From assembly GCA_001549895.1 (NCBI GenBank), contig AP014719.1, positions 1,488,001 to 1,552,000 on the forward strand: a stretch of 64,000 nt of DNA, written 5' to 3'. The position numbers were made by a program, and so were the translations under genes. Positions 1 through 9,970 of the stretch are shown here, piece by piece. Positions within the stretch are counted from its first letter, which is position 1. Each line of letters opens with the position of its first letter. The stretch is from Arthrobacter sp. Hiyo8. GTDB lineage: Bacteria; Actinomycetota; Actinomycetes; Actinomycetales; Micrococcaceae. The notes under the pieces were generated by a model, which worked only from the letters and a program-made list of their open reading frames with translations, ran no database searches and was not told the origin of the DNA.

Positions 1-1075
1 TCCGCGGTGAAGGAGATGTTGCTCAGCACGGGAGCTTCAGCGCCGGGGTATTTGAAGGTGACATCGCGGAATTCGACGCGACCCTTCTTTTCCGCGGGCG
101 CCACGGGCGCCTTCGGATCGTGGATGGAGGGTTCGACGTCGAGGACCTCGCCGATGCGGTCCGCGCACACAGACGCGCGCGGGATCATCATGGCCATGAA
201 GGTACCCATCATGACGGCCATGAGGATCTGCAGGAGGTACTGCAGGAATGCCGTCAGGGAACCCACCTGCATGTTGCCCGCGTCCACCCTTTGGCCGCCA
301 AACCACAGCACTGCCGCCGTGGAAAGGTGCAGGATCATTCCGATGGCCGGGAACATCAGGACAAACAGGTTGCCGATCTTGACCGAAACCAGGGTGAGGT
401 CCTTGTTGGCATCGCCGAAGCGCTTGGCCTCGTACGGTTCACGAACGAACGCCCGGACCACACGGATGCCGATGATCTGCTCGCGCAGGACACCGTTGAT
501 GGCGTCGATCTTCTTCTGCATGGAACGGAAGAGCGGCATGAGCCGGACCACGAGGTAACCAACCACGGCCACGAGGACGGGAACCGAGACCCAGACGAGC
601 CACGAGAGGCTGAGGTCCTCGCGCAAGGCCATGATGATGCCGCCGACGCACATGATGGGCGTGGACACCATGAAGTTCAGGCCCATCAGCATGAGCATCT
701 GGACCTGCTGGACGTCGTTGGTGCCACGGGTGATCAACGTGGGTGCGCCGAAGCTGTTGACGTCCTTGGCCGAGAAGCTGCTGACCTTCCGGAAGACGTC
801 CCTGCGCAAGTCGCGGCCCATGGCCATGGCCACGCGGGATCCGAAATAGACACCGGCAATGGCCGCGACGACCTGGCCGAGCGCGACCGCGAGCATCAGG
901 GCACCGGTTTGCCAGATGTAGTTGGTATCCCCCGGGACACCCCTTCATCGATGATTTTTGCGTTGAGGCTTGGAAGGTAAAGGGTGGCAATGGTAGACGC
1001 CAGCTGGAAGATGATGACGGCTAGTATCTGCGGCAAATACGGCTTGGAGTAACGCCGTATCAGGGTGACAAGCAT
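1..1075 (-). CDS. ABC exporter, fused permease-ATPase (partial)
   Basis: N-terminal membrane half of a fused ABC exporter (MsbA/multidrug type); the rest, including the ATPase, lies beyond position 1. The protein opens with a basic stretch and a first hydrophobic helix, then the conserved start LPSLNAKIIDEGVSRG. The reading frame breaks near 940, where a run of five G appears to have lost one; restoring it continues as DTNYIWQTGALML and on through several membrane helices to a typical linker (FRDVTFKYPGAEAPVLSNIS) at the window edge. ATG at 1073-1075 sits 9 bases after AAGGA. The substrate cannot be told. Such genes usually come as a pair of half-transporters; the partner would be outside the window. 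Confidence 0.85.
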
Positions 1076-1111
1076 GCCCACGGATCCTTAATGAGAGTGC
1101 GCGAATGAATT

Positions 1112-1145
1112 ACTGCGAATGACTAAATACTGCGAATGACTAAAT
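1112..1145. promoter_or_regulatory. Tandem 17-bp repeat upstream of the ABC exporter
   Basis: Two perfect, adjacent copies of ACTGCGAATGACTAAAT (1112-1128 and 1129-1145), with a partial third copy (GCGAATGAAT) just before them. They lie about 40 bases upstream of the exporter start, in an AT-richer gap of about 270 bases (1076-1346), so they may be a repressor operator or part of the promoter. The rest of the gap shows no gene. Confidence 0.4.
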
Positions 1146-1346
1146 ACATGGATAGCAGCAGGCGCTGACAGTATTAGTCCCTCAACTCTACGAAATCCGT
1201 TGCCCCAGCGAAATATCGATAGCCAAATATCATCCTTGCGGCGTAGCTGAGCCGCTGCAGCGCTTCAAAACTCGCTGCAGCGGCTCCCGTCGCCAGCCTG
1301 GCAGGCTCCCGGCCCGCGTCCCGCGGGCGGAGGAGGCGGACTCCCC

Positions 1347-3385
1347 CTAGCCCGCGTGCCGCCCGGTTTCGCCCGCCCGTGAGGCATCACCGGCGAGGAG
1401 CAGCAAGGCAGGCCGTTCCTGGCGGCGGCGTTCCCGCTTGAGTTCCTTGCGCAGCGCGGCCAACTCCTCGGCGATCCGCGACTGCTCGACGGCGGTGGCA
1501 AGTTGTTCTTGCACGCGTACTTGGAGCTCGCGCTGCGCCTTGCTCAACTGAAGCTGTTGCTCGGCCAGCAACCGTTGGGTGCGGGCCAGCTGGTCCTGGA
1601 CTTCGCGCAGGCCAGCTGCCGGATCGGGCCGTTCCTGCGTCAGGATGCGGGCGAACTCAAGGTCCAGCTCATCGTGCTCCTTCTCGGCTGCCGCTCGGGC
1701 GCGGCTGGCACCCAAGGGGGTGCCGGCGTCGTCGGCTGCTGGGACAAACTCAGCGGACTCGATAACCGGCAGGGTGGAGGTGTCCAGAGTCATCCCGGCC
1801 TCGCCGGAAGCGTTTGCCAGCAATTCCCTCTCAGGCGTTGCGTCCACGGTTTTCCGCAGTGGAACTTCCTTGATGAAGAGCACTGCGATGAACGCGACCA
1901 GGGCAATCGCCGCGGAGATCATGAAGATCTGGGCGGTGGCATCGCCGTAGGCGGCCCGCATAATGTCGCGGATTGGGGCCGGCAAATCCGTCAGGTCCAT
2001 GCTCGCATTGCTGGAGCCGCCGCTCACCGGGATGTGTGCCGCGGCGAGGCCTTGGGTGGCAAGGTCCTTGACGTGCGTGGCCATGATGGCACCGAGCACC
2101 GAAACGCCGATCGCACCGCCGACGGAGCGGAAGAATGCCACGGACGCGCTGGCGGTGCCGATGTCCTGCGCGCGGACGGTGTTCTGGACCGCGAGGACCA
2201 GGTTCTGCATGAGCAAGCCAAGGCCCAGCCCGAAAATGGCGGTGTAGCAGCAGGTGATCCACAGTTCGGTGGTGTGGTCGATGGTGCCGGTGAAGGCAAG
2301 GCCACCGGCCAGGAACACGGTACCCGCCAAGAGGAAGCGCTTCCACTTACCGAAGCGGCTGATCAGCTGGCCGGATGCCACCGAGCCCAAGAGGTTGCCC
2401 GCAATCATGGGCAGCGTCAGGAGGCCGGCCTCGGTAGGCGTGGCGCCACGGGCTACCTGGAAGTACTGGCCAAGGAACGTGGAGGAGCTGAACATCGCGA
2501 TACCGACGGCGACGGAGGCCAGGATCGCCAAAGCCGTGGTGCGCTGGGAGATGATCTTCAGCGGAATGATGGGCTGGGCCACCTTGGATTCGACCACTAC
2601 CAGCAGGGCCAGGAGAAGCACGCCGCGCCTACCATGAGGGCGGACTGCCAGGAGATCCAGTCGTAATAGTCCGGGTTGCCGGCGAAGGAAACCCAGATCA
2701 GGAGCAGGCTCACGCCCGAGGTCAGCAGGATGGAGCCGAGCCAGTCGATCTTGGCGGGGCGCTTGATGTGCTGGATCTTGAGGGTCACCTGGAGCAGGAT
2801 GAGTGCGACGACGGCGAGCGGCACGCAGACGAAGAACGTCCAGCGCCAGCCGAGCGGGCTGTCAACGATGAAGCCGCCGAGCAGCGGGCCACCTGCGGTA
2901 CCGACCGCCATGACGGCGCCCATGTAACCCGAGTACTTGCCGCGGTCCCGCGGCGGAATCATGGTGCCGATGATGGCCTGGGCCAAGGCGGTGAGGCCGC
3001 CCATCGCGATGCCCTGGATGACGCGGGCGGTGAGCAGGAAGGGAATGCTCGTGGAGAAGCCCGCCATGACCGAGCCGGCCACGAAGACCACGATGCTCAG
3101 CTGGACCAGGAGCTTCTTGTCGAAGAGATCGGCGAGCTTGCCCCAGATCGGGGTAGTTGCGGCGTTGGCCAGCAGTGCGGCCGTGATGACCCACGCGAAG
3201 TCCGTTTGCGTGCCGTGGAGATCGGACATGATGGTCGGGAGGGCGTTGGCCACGATGGTGCTGCTCAGGATGGCGGTGAAGAATGCCGCGAGGAGGCCCG
3301 TCAGGGCCTCCATGATCTGGCGGTGCGTCATGGGCGCGGATGACGCCGGTACCGCCGTCGAACGTTCTTGTATTCGGGTTGCCAT
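1347..3385 (-). CDS. DHA2-family MFS drug efflux pump with coiled-coil tail
   Basis: Proton-driven multidrug exporter of the EmrB/QacA (DHA2, 14-helix) family. Visible are the N-terminal helix with SSTIVANALPTIMSDL, the motif-A-like loop GKLADLFDKK, and motif C in GYMGAVMAVGTAGGPLLGG. The frame breaks near 2622, where one base is missing; joined, the product is about 680 residues. Unlike ordinary EmrB proteins (about 480-520 residues) it continues for some 150 residues after the last helix; this tail holds a Gln/Glu/Arg-rich heptad-like stretch around QDQLARTQRLLAEQQLQLSK, predicted to be a cytoplasmic coiled coil. It starts 12 bases after the MarR gene stop and is probably co-transcribed with it and repressed by it. 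Confidence 0.88.
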
Positions 3386-3396
3386 TGCTGCTGCTC

Positions 3397-3879
3397 CTAA
3401 GCTGTGTGGTTCAAGTGGTGGGAGCCGGCCGCCGTTGCCCGGACTGAGTGGTTGAGTGATGTGGTCAATTTCTCCAGGACCTGCCCTGCTTCCAAGGCGT
3501 CTTCCTCGCTCCACTCCGCGAGGTAGGCCCGCAAATTGAGGCTGCGCTGTTCTTCGAAGTTCCGGACCTTTTCGATGCCGGCTTCGGAGAGGGCCACCAA
3601 TTGGGCCCTGCCGTCGGCAGGATCGGGACGGCGGACCACCAAACCGAGTTCCTCCAGTTCGGCGATGTGCCTGCTGAGGACCGGTGGGCTGACGCCGAGC
3701 CGGGATGCGAGCTTCGTGGCCCGGGACTCCCCCTCGCCGATGAAGCGCATGACGCCTTGCAAGGCGAACCCGACGTCGGCATCCTTCGCGATGTTCGCGG
3801 TGACGATGCAACGCAGCACCCGCTGGAGATCGAAAATCTGATGGACGAGTTCGGTTGCTGTGCTGGATGCTACAGCCAT
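3397..3879 (-). CDS. MarR-family transcriptional regulator
   Basis: 160-residue winged-helix regulator. The recognition region reads RATKLASRLGVSPPVLSRHI, followed by the wing VVRRPDPADGRAQLVALSEAG, both typical of MarR. It is the first gene of a two-gene unit with the downstream efflux pump, so the usual model is autorepression and repression of the pump, relieved by a drug or phenolic ligand; the ligand is unknown. I chose ATG at 3877-3879 because GAGG lies about 9 bases ahead; an in-frame GTG at 3888 is the alternative. A clear inverted repeat upstream (3898-3942) is its likely operator. Confidence 0.85.
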   Translation of the reverse strand: MAVASSTATELVHQIFDLQRVLRCIVTANIAKDADVGFALQGVMRFIGEGESRATKLASRLGVSPPVLSRHIAELEELGLVVRRPDPADGRAQLVALSEAGIEKVRNFEEQRSLNLRAYLAEWSEEDALEAGQVLEKLTTSLNHSVRATAAGSHHLNHTA

Positions 3880-3897
3880 GGAAGACACCTCACTTTT

Positions 3898-3942
3898 GTT
3901 TGCCTAAAGCAACTATACGCCCAAATGATTGCTTTGGGAAAC
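3898..3942. promoter_or_regulatory. Inverted repeat, probable MarR operator
   Basis: GTTTGCCTAAAGCAA (3898-3912) and TTGCTTTGGGAAAC (3929-3942) form an interrupted inverted repeat with about two mismatches, 16 bases apart. It lies 20-60 bases ahead of the marR start, where a promoter and operator are expected. Confidence 0.55.
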
Positions 3943-3972
3943 TAATGATGTGTGAGATGCGTTAAACACCGA

Positions 3973-4040
3973 GCGCGAGCTGGCAGTTAATGCCCTCATC
4001 TTTCGAAAAATGGGTCATTACCTGCCAGCTCGCGCTGGGG
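3973..4040. repeat. Intergenic palindrome (AGCGCGAGCTGGCAG type)
   Basis: Near-perfect palindrome: GAGCGCGAGCTGGCAG on the left and CTGCCAGCTCGCGCT on the right, with TTAATG and CATTA as inner arms. It lies between the end of the ThDP enzyme gene and the marR promoter, so on the minus strand it follows the ThDP enzyme stop (4059) and may act as a terminator. The core differs from the GTCGTT repeat family found elsewhere in the window. Confidence 0.6.
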
Positions 4041-4058
4041 TGTGAAGCGTCTGGGGTG

Positions 4059-5783
4059 TCAGTCGCCCAAGTGCGTCGGGCCGAACATCTTCAGGAGGGT
4101 TTCAACCACGACGACGTTGGGGCCGTCCGCGGCGAAGCCCTCTTTGAGTGCGTCCCGACGTCCGCCGGGCCACCCTGCGGGCCGGGACGCCGAAGGCCTC
4201 GGCAAGCTTGACGAAGTCCGGGCGGGCGAGCTCGGTGGCCGTGGCCTTGCCGAAGGCGCCCACCATGTATTCGCGCAGGATGCCGTAGCCGCCGTCGTCC
4301 ACGATCAGCCATGTGACCGGGACGTTGTGCTGCTTGGCCGTGGCCAGCTCGGAGATCGAGTACATGGAGGACCCGTCACCGGAGACGGCCAGCACGCGGC
4401 TCGGCTTGCCCACGGTTTCCAGTCCCACGGCACCGCCGATGGCCGCCGGGAAGCCGTAGCCGAGGCCGCCGGCGCCCTGGGCCGAGTGGAACTGGCCCTC
4501 GCGGGAATCCCAGCAGCTCCAGCCCCAGTACGCGGAAATCGTCATGTCCCAGAAGGTCTGCATGTCCGCCGGAACGGCTTCGCGGATGTCGGCCATGAAC
4601 TTCAGTTCCTTGCCGAGGTCCTGCTCTTCAAGCCGCGCCTTGACCTTGGCCAGGGACTCCTTGACGAGGTCCTCGGGCGTGATGCCGTGCCAATCCGGTG
4701 CCGCAGCCGTCGCAGCAAGTGCCTCATCCAAGGCAGAATCCAAGGCGGCAAGGGCCTGGCCGGCGTCGGCGCGAATGCCCAGGCCGGGCCGGTTGGACTC
4801 GAGGACCCGGGGTTCGGCGTCGATCTGGATGATGCGACCGCGCGGCTCGAAGGTGAAGTAGTTGGACGTCACCTCGCCCAGGGAGGAACCAATGACGATC
4901 AGCACGTCGGCGTCCTCGAGGACATCCGTCATGTGGCGGTCTTCGATCCAGGACTGCAGGGACAGCTCGTGGGTCCACGGGAACGCTCCGTTGCCACCGG
5001 GCGTGCAGATCACCGGGGCGCGGAGTTTCTCGGCGATAGACAGGAGCGACTTTTCGGCCCGGCCGCGGCGCGTGCGCCGCCGGCGATGATCGCCGGACGC
5101 TTCGCCGCCGAGAGCCACTTGACGGCTTCGCGGATCAGCTCGACGCGCGGCGGGTTGTCGGCCGCTTCGGCGAGGGCGTCCTCCACCGGCGGAACCATGA
5201 TGGGGTCCAGGAGCACGTTCTGCGGAATCTCGATCCACACCGGGCCCTGCGGAGAGGAAATGGCCTCGGTCCAGGCATCCTGGATGGCCGAGGAATCCCG
5301 GACGCGTGCTGGATGAGGCGCTGGCTCTTGGTGACGTTCGCGGCCGAGGCTTTCTGGTCATCGAGCTGGTGGAGCATGCCCTTCCGGCGCGCCCCCAGAC
5401 CTTCCAACGGGATCTGGCTCGCGACGACCACCATCGGCACGCCAGTCGCGTACGCTTCCTGCAATCCCGCCAGGGACGTCAACGCGCCCGGACCGGTGGA
5501 GAGGAACAGCACCCCGACCTCGCCGGTGGCACGGGAGTACCCGTCCGCGGCGAACGCCGAGTTGTTTTCCACGCGGGAGGACACGAAGTGAAGCTTGCCG
5601 CGGCCCATGGCGTCGAACAGGCCCAGGGCGTGCTGGCCGGGGATCCCGAAGACGGTCTTCGCACCGAGCGCCTCGAGGGTCTCGACGACGAGGTCCCCGC
5701 CGTTGCGGACAGGCCTGCCAGGGCCTCCGGCCGCGAGGGGCCCCGGCCGAGCTTGCGAGGGTGGGGAGCGGCTGGGGATTCAC
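4059..5783 (-). CDS. ThDP-dependent decarboxylase/acetolactate synthase-like enzyme
   Basis: Thiamin diphosphate enzyme of the acetolactate synthase/decarboxylase superfamily, about 574 residues when about four single-base losses are repaired (near 5710, 5305, 5065 and 4170). The N-terminal domain shows [16 protein letters not shown], the active-site Glu region [19 protein letters not shown], and [17 protein letters not shown]. The C-terminal domain carries the ThDP/Mg motif: [19 protein letters not shown] followed by [10 protein letters not shown]. The GTG start at 5783 overlaps the stop of the ureohydrolase (GTGA), so the two are translationally coupled. True biosynthetic acetolactate synthase is unlikely, as no small subunit or ilv gene is near. 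With a ureohydrolase partner, a 2-ketoarginine decarboxylase (AruI-like) role is plausible but inferred. Confidence 0.8.
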
Positions 5784-6850
5784 TTGAGGGCCTCCGCAGC
5801 GTTGGCGACGAAACCGGCCGGGCGCCGGGATTCCTGGCCAAGCGCCTGGGCAGCGTAGCCATTAAGGGCGCCGTGGCGGCTGCCTTCGACGGCGTTGTCC
5901 GCCATGAGGGTGACGAGCTCGTAGGCAACGTGGCTGGCCGCGACGCCCGTGATCTCGGCGTGGTCGTAGGCCGGGGCGACCTCGACGATGTCCGCGCCCA
6001 CGAGGTTCATGCCGCGGAAGCCACGGATGATTTCGAGGAGCTCGCGGCTGGTGATGCCGCCGGCTTCAGGCGTGCCGGTACCCGGAGCGTGGGCCGGATC
6101 GAGGACGTCGATGTCCACCGAAATGTACAGCGGACGGTTGCCGATGCGGTCCCGGATCTTGGCCACGGTTTCGAGGACGCCCTGGTAGTAGACGTCCGCC
6201 GAGGTGACGATGCCGAAGCCGAAGCGGTGGTCGTCGTCGAGGTCCTTCTTGCCGTAGAGCGGGCCGCGAGTGCCGACGTGGCTGATGGCCTCGGTGTCTA
6301 GGATGCCTTCTTCGACGGCGCGGCGGAACGGGTGCCGTGGGTGTACTCGGCGCCGAAGTAGGTGTCCCAGGTGTCCAGGTGGGCGTCGAAGTGAAGCATG
6401 GCAACGGCTCGCCGGCGCGTTCGGCGGCGGCGCGGAGCAGCGGCAGGGCGATGGTGTGGTCGCCACCGAGCGTCACGAGCTTGCTTCCGTTGGCGGTCAG
6501 GTCCAGCGCGTTCTGCTGGATGGTCTCGATAGCCTCGTTGATGTTGAACGGGTTCACGGCCATGTCGCCGGCGTCGGCAACCTGGATGTTCTCAAAGGGG
6601 CTGACGTCCCAGGCCGGGTTGTACGGGCGCAGCAAACGGCTGGCTTCACGCACGTGGTTGGCGCCGAAGCGGGCGCCGGGCGGTAGGAAACACCGGAGTC
6701 GAAGGGGACGCCGACCACCGTGACATCGACCTTGGCAACCTGGTCCAGTCGCGGCAAGCGGGCATAGGTGGCAGCACCGGCATAGCGCGGGATTCGGGCC
6801 GAATCAATGGGACCGAGGTTGCCGTTGGCCTCAATACGAAGCTCTTCCAA
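5780..6850 (-). CDS. Agmatinase/guanidinobutyrase-family ureohydrolase
   Basis: Binuclear-manganese ureohydrolase that splits urea from a guanidino compound. Metal-binding motifs are present: [19 protein letters not shown] and [19 protein letters not shown]. About 356 residues after repair of two or three single-base losses (near 6680 and 6340-6400). The start is TTG at 6848-6850, with AAAGGAG 8-9 bases ahead; no ATG fits. The sequence cannot separate agmatinase from guanidinobutyrase or a related amidinohydrolase. The coupled ThDP enzyme favours the arginine transaminase route (4-guanidinobutyrate as substrate). The promoter must lie in the AT-rich gap 6851-7032, which holds no gene. Confidence 0.85.
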
Positions 6851-7032
6851 AATGCGCCACTCCTTTGTGAATAGGTGGATCGGACAGTGACTGTGACACC
6901 AATCATACACTCAAAGTTGCCTTATATGCATCACTTGTTTACATTAGCAAATACCGCCATAGTCCCCTCACCAAGACCGGGCCGGGCGCCTCCGCGCCCG
7001 GCCCAGCTTGTCATCTCATGCCTCCTCCCGGG

Positions 7033-9762
7033 CTACTTGTTCCCGAAGGGCGTCACCTGAAAGTCTCCAAACGACACTTGATGGCCGTCCGTATCCAGCA
7101 CAACGAGGCTGTCCATTCCGTTTTTCACGTCGTCGGGCAGCACGAAGGTCAGGGTGTTTTGTTGCGTCGGGAAGAACCAGCCCAATCGGTAGCTGCGCTT
7201 GTTCAGGTAGACGTAGTACCACTGGCCGTACTCCACGTTGTAGACCGTCACGGTCTGCCCGCTGCGGTATTTATCCGTTCCGAGCCCCAAGTCCAGCGGC
7301 GGATTCGCGCCGATCAATTCCTGGGAAGCCACGGCAGGCTCCGAACCGGGCTTCGCAGGCTTGACCTTCAGCTCGACCGCTGGCCTGGCCAGCTGAAGGG
7401 ACGCAAGCTTGGCACCGTTGTTTGCGCTGACCGGGATGGTGATTGCCGGGAGTTGCTTGGCCGCGATGTCGGCGTCGGCCAGCGTGTAGGTGGAGGTGAG
7501 GTTGACCGACTCGCCCACGGCCAGGGTTGGCTTGGACAAACCAATGGCCGCAGCCGAAAGGTCCGTCAACGCCACATTGCCGCTGTTGCTCACCGTGTAG
7601 GCGAAGGTGACGGTATCGCCCGGACCGGCAAACCCATCCCCGTCAACATCATTGAAGGTGGGAACCACCGATCCGTTCACTTGGGGATGACGGACCATCA
7701 GATCCACCTCGTCACCCGTGACCGTGTAGTTCTGGGTGGCAGCCCCACTACCGGTCACCTGCCAGACGGTGCTGGGGACGAAGAACCCCTGGGCCACTTC
7801 GTCTGCCGTCACGGTGTGCTGTGGGGTGCCGCAGAGGTAATTGCCCCACACGCTAAGGGCGCTGAACCGGCAGTTGCCCGAGCCTGGCGGCAGGAACGGT
7901 TGGAAGTTGCCGGACTGCGGGACAACGGATTCCGTGACGTTGCCCGTGCTGTACACCCGGAACTTGTAAGGCACCGTGCTACCTACGGCGTACGGGTGGC
8001 TTGCCAGGTCCCGTCCGGCGTCATTGCGGGCGCCGAAAATGTAGGCGCCCACCACGTTGCTGGCGGAACCACCCGAAACCGTCACGGACACGGGTGCGGT
8101 AATCGACGACCCACCCACGTTCAACCTGGCGGTCAGGGGAACCGCACCTGCCTTGGCGTACGACGGCGCCGTGACAGTCAGCTGGACAGTCGCCGAGGCG
8201 CCCGGATCGAGGGAGGCGAGCTGCGCCGTCGTCGACGTCCAATCCTGCAAGGCATCAAGGCTGACGGTCGAAGCGGGAAGCGGTGAACTGTCGTTGTTGG
8301 TGACGGTCACGCTGAGCTGGGCGCTGCCACCGTTCGTGACGGTGACGGCACCGGGGACGACGACGGCGGCAACCGGGCTCAGCCAGGCCGTGTCGAATTT
8401 CCCGAAGGTGATGGTGTTGCTGTCACCTTCGTACAGGACGCCGAAAGTCCCGTCCGAAAGGGCACTCAGGGTGGAGTAGGACATACTTCCGGGCTTGAAG
8501 ACGCGCGAGGAGCCCCACGTCTTGCCGTCGTCGGCAGAGTAGCGGACAGTACCGTCCACCCGCGCGCCGCCGGCGGTGGGAGTGGGCGAATTCGAGAAGA
8601 GCAGCTTCTTGGCATCCGCCGATCCTTGAGCCGCGTCCGGATACATCCTGGTGATCGAGCCGTTGTTCCGCGGATCAGGGAGCTGCGTCTCGGCAACAGG
8701 CGTGCTGTACGTGACACCGCCGTCGGAGGAATACGCCACCTTCCGGAAATGCGGATTGGCGCCGGTGCTGTCCCGCGAGTTCAACATGACGCGGCCGTCG
8801 GAGAGTTCCACCGCCTTGTTCTCGTCCATGCCCGTTCCGGTGGGCTTACCCATGTTCCACGATGTGCCGTGGTCATCGGAGTAGACGCTGTACGCCTGGA
8901 TCTGGCGGCTCCCGTCGGGCTGGACAATGGTTCCGGCAAACTGCTGGATGAGCCGTCCGGCGTGCGCTCCGTACTTGAGCTGGATGCCCTCGCCGGACGA
9001 GGCGAACATGCTGACCACGCCGCCGACATTGGGGACGCCGTTGACGGTGCTGCCGTTTGGCTTGACGGTACTGGTGACCAGCGGACCTGCAAACCCGGCG
9101 TAGGCGGAACCCGCCGCGTAGCTGGAGGGCACAGGCAGGGTGGGCTGATTGACCGGTTCCGTGGACCACGTGAGTCCGCGGTCGGTGGAGACGGACACTT
9201 GCGAGCTGATCACGTTGGGGTCGGAGTCGTCGTTGCCGAGCACGCTGCCCGCAAATCCCTGGTTCTTCGAGTAGACGTGGAAGTTGAACACCGTCCCGGT
9301 GACTTTGTCCACGACGTAGCTGGGGTCGCTGAAGCCGTATTTCTGTACGCCCGCTGAGCCCATCTGTCCCCGCGCGATGAAGGTGGGACTGCCCCACGTC
9401 TTTCCGCTGTCGGTGCTGCGCCGCTGGACGATCGAGTTGGCCGAGGGTGAATCGCCCCCATCGGGACGGCCATCGTAGGAAGCCAGGAGGACTCCGTCGC
9501 CCAAGTCCGCGAGCGCGACGATCCGGTAATACTTGCCGAGCACGGGGTCGATGGCGTTGTCACCGTTGGAAGCCAGGACCTGCTCGGCGTAGCTTCCCGG
9601 AGGGTTGGAGGGAACGTTGGGACTCGGGAATGGATCCAACGCGGCGTAGGCGGGCACAACGGTTGACGTCACGAGAACTGCGGCGGCTGCCAAGGAGACG
9701 GCTCTGCCCCGACTCCATCCCGGCCGCCTCCTGACCCTGTCACTGAGTAGCGGGTTATTCAT
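7033..9762 (-). CDS. Secreted exo-alpha-sialidase (GH33)
   Basis: Sialidase of 909 residues, intact. Residues 1-41 form a signal peptide (basic start, hydrophobic core, cut near AYA). The six-bladed propeller spans about 55-460 and carries five Asp boxes: STDSGKTW (116-123), STDRGLTW (192-199), SDDHGTSW (295-302), SSDGGVTY (345-352) and SADDGKTW (409-416). The Arg of the FRIP position is R80, but the motif reads YRIV instead of (F/Y)RIP. Residues from about 460 hold beta-rich modules like those in Micromonospora NedA-type enzymes (a galactose-enzyme/NEW3-like domain with VTVTNNDSSPLPASTVSL), then repeated-domain sequence and a C-terminal domain ending FGDFQVTPFGNK. No sialic acid uptake or catabolic gene is nearby. 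Confidence 0.85.
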   Translation of the reverse strand: MNNPLLSDRVRRRPGWSRGRAVSLAAAAVLVTSTVVPAYAALDPFPSPNVPSNPPGSYAEQVLASNGDNAIDPVLGKYYRIVALADLGDGVLLASYDGRPDGGDSPSANSIVQRRSTDSGKTWGSPTFIARGQMGSAGVQKYGFSDPSYVVDKVTGTVFNFHVYSKNQGFAGSVLGNDDSDPNVISSQVSVSTDRGLTWSTEPVNQPTLPVPSSYAAGSAYAGFAGPLVTSTVKPNGSTVNGVPNVGGVVSMFASSGEGIQLKYGAHAGRLIQQFAGTIVQPDGSRQIQAYSVYSDDHGTSWNMGKPTGTGMDENKAVELSDGRVMLNSRDSTGANPHFRKVAYSSDGGVTYSTPVAETQLPDPRNNGSITRMYPDAAQGSADAKKLLFSNSPTPTAGGARVDGTVRYSADDGKTWGSSRVFKPGSMSYSTLSALSDGTFGVLYEGDSNTITFGKFDTAWLSPVAAVVVPGAVTVTNGGSAQLSVTVTNNDSSPLPASTVSLDALQDWTSTTAQLASLDPGASATVQLTVTAPSYAKAGAVPLTARLNVGGSSITAPVSVTVSGGSASNVVGAYIFGARNDAGRDLASHPYAVGSTVPYKFRVYSTGNVTESVVPQSGNFQPFLPPGSGNCRFSALSVWGNYLCGTPQHTVTADEVAQGFFVPSTVWQVTGSGAATQNYTVTGDEVDLMVRHPQVNGSVVPTFNDVDGDGFAGPGDTVTFAYTVSNSGNVALTDLSAAAIGLSKPTLAVGESVNLTSTYTLADADIAAKQLPAITIPVSANNGAKLASLQLARPAVELKVKPAKPGSEPAVASQELIGANPPLDLGLGTDKYRSGQTVTVYNVEYGQWYYVYLNKRSYRLGWFFPTQQNTLTFVLPDDVKNGMDSLVVLDTDGHQVSFGDFQVTPFGNK

Positions 9763-9794
9763 GCGTAGCCCTTTCGTTTTTGGTCACATCCAAC

Positions 9795-9808
9795 ATAGGA
9801 CGTTCTAT
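9795..9808. promoter_or_regulatory. Small palindrome between sialidase and APC permease
   Basis: ATAGGACGTTCTAT is a dyad with one mismatch per arm, about 33 bases upstream of the sialidase start, in the 208-base divergent gap (9763-9970) shared with the APC permease. Candidate operator only. Confidence 0.25.
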
Positions 9809-9970
9809 ATGCTACGTGATGCCGCTCACATGCCAAATGCTTGAATGCGTCTTTCCTGGAAGTGACCCGCCTCACAAGCGGCGTAAAGATTCCATAAAGA
9901 CGGGCATCCACTCCCCGGTACACCCGTACGCTCCATCTGGAGCAGCTTCCAGGCTGCGCGAAAGGACCAT

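Noticed and set aside
4042..5316. 424-codon plus-strand frame opposite the ThDP enzyme
   Set aside because: Looks long only because the true gene is split by lost bases; the translation lacks any motif.
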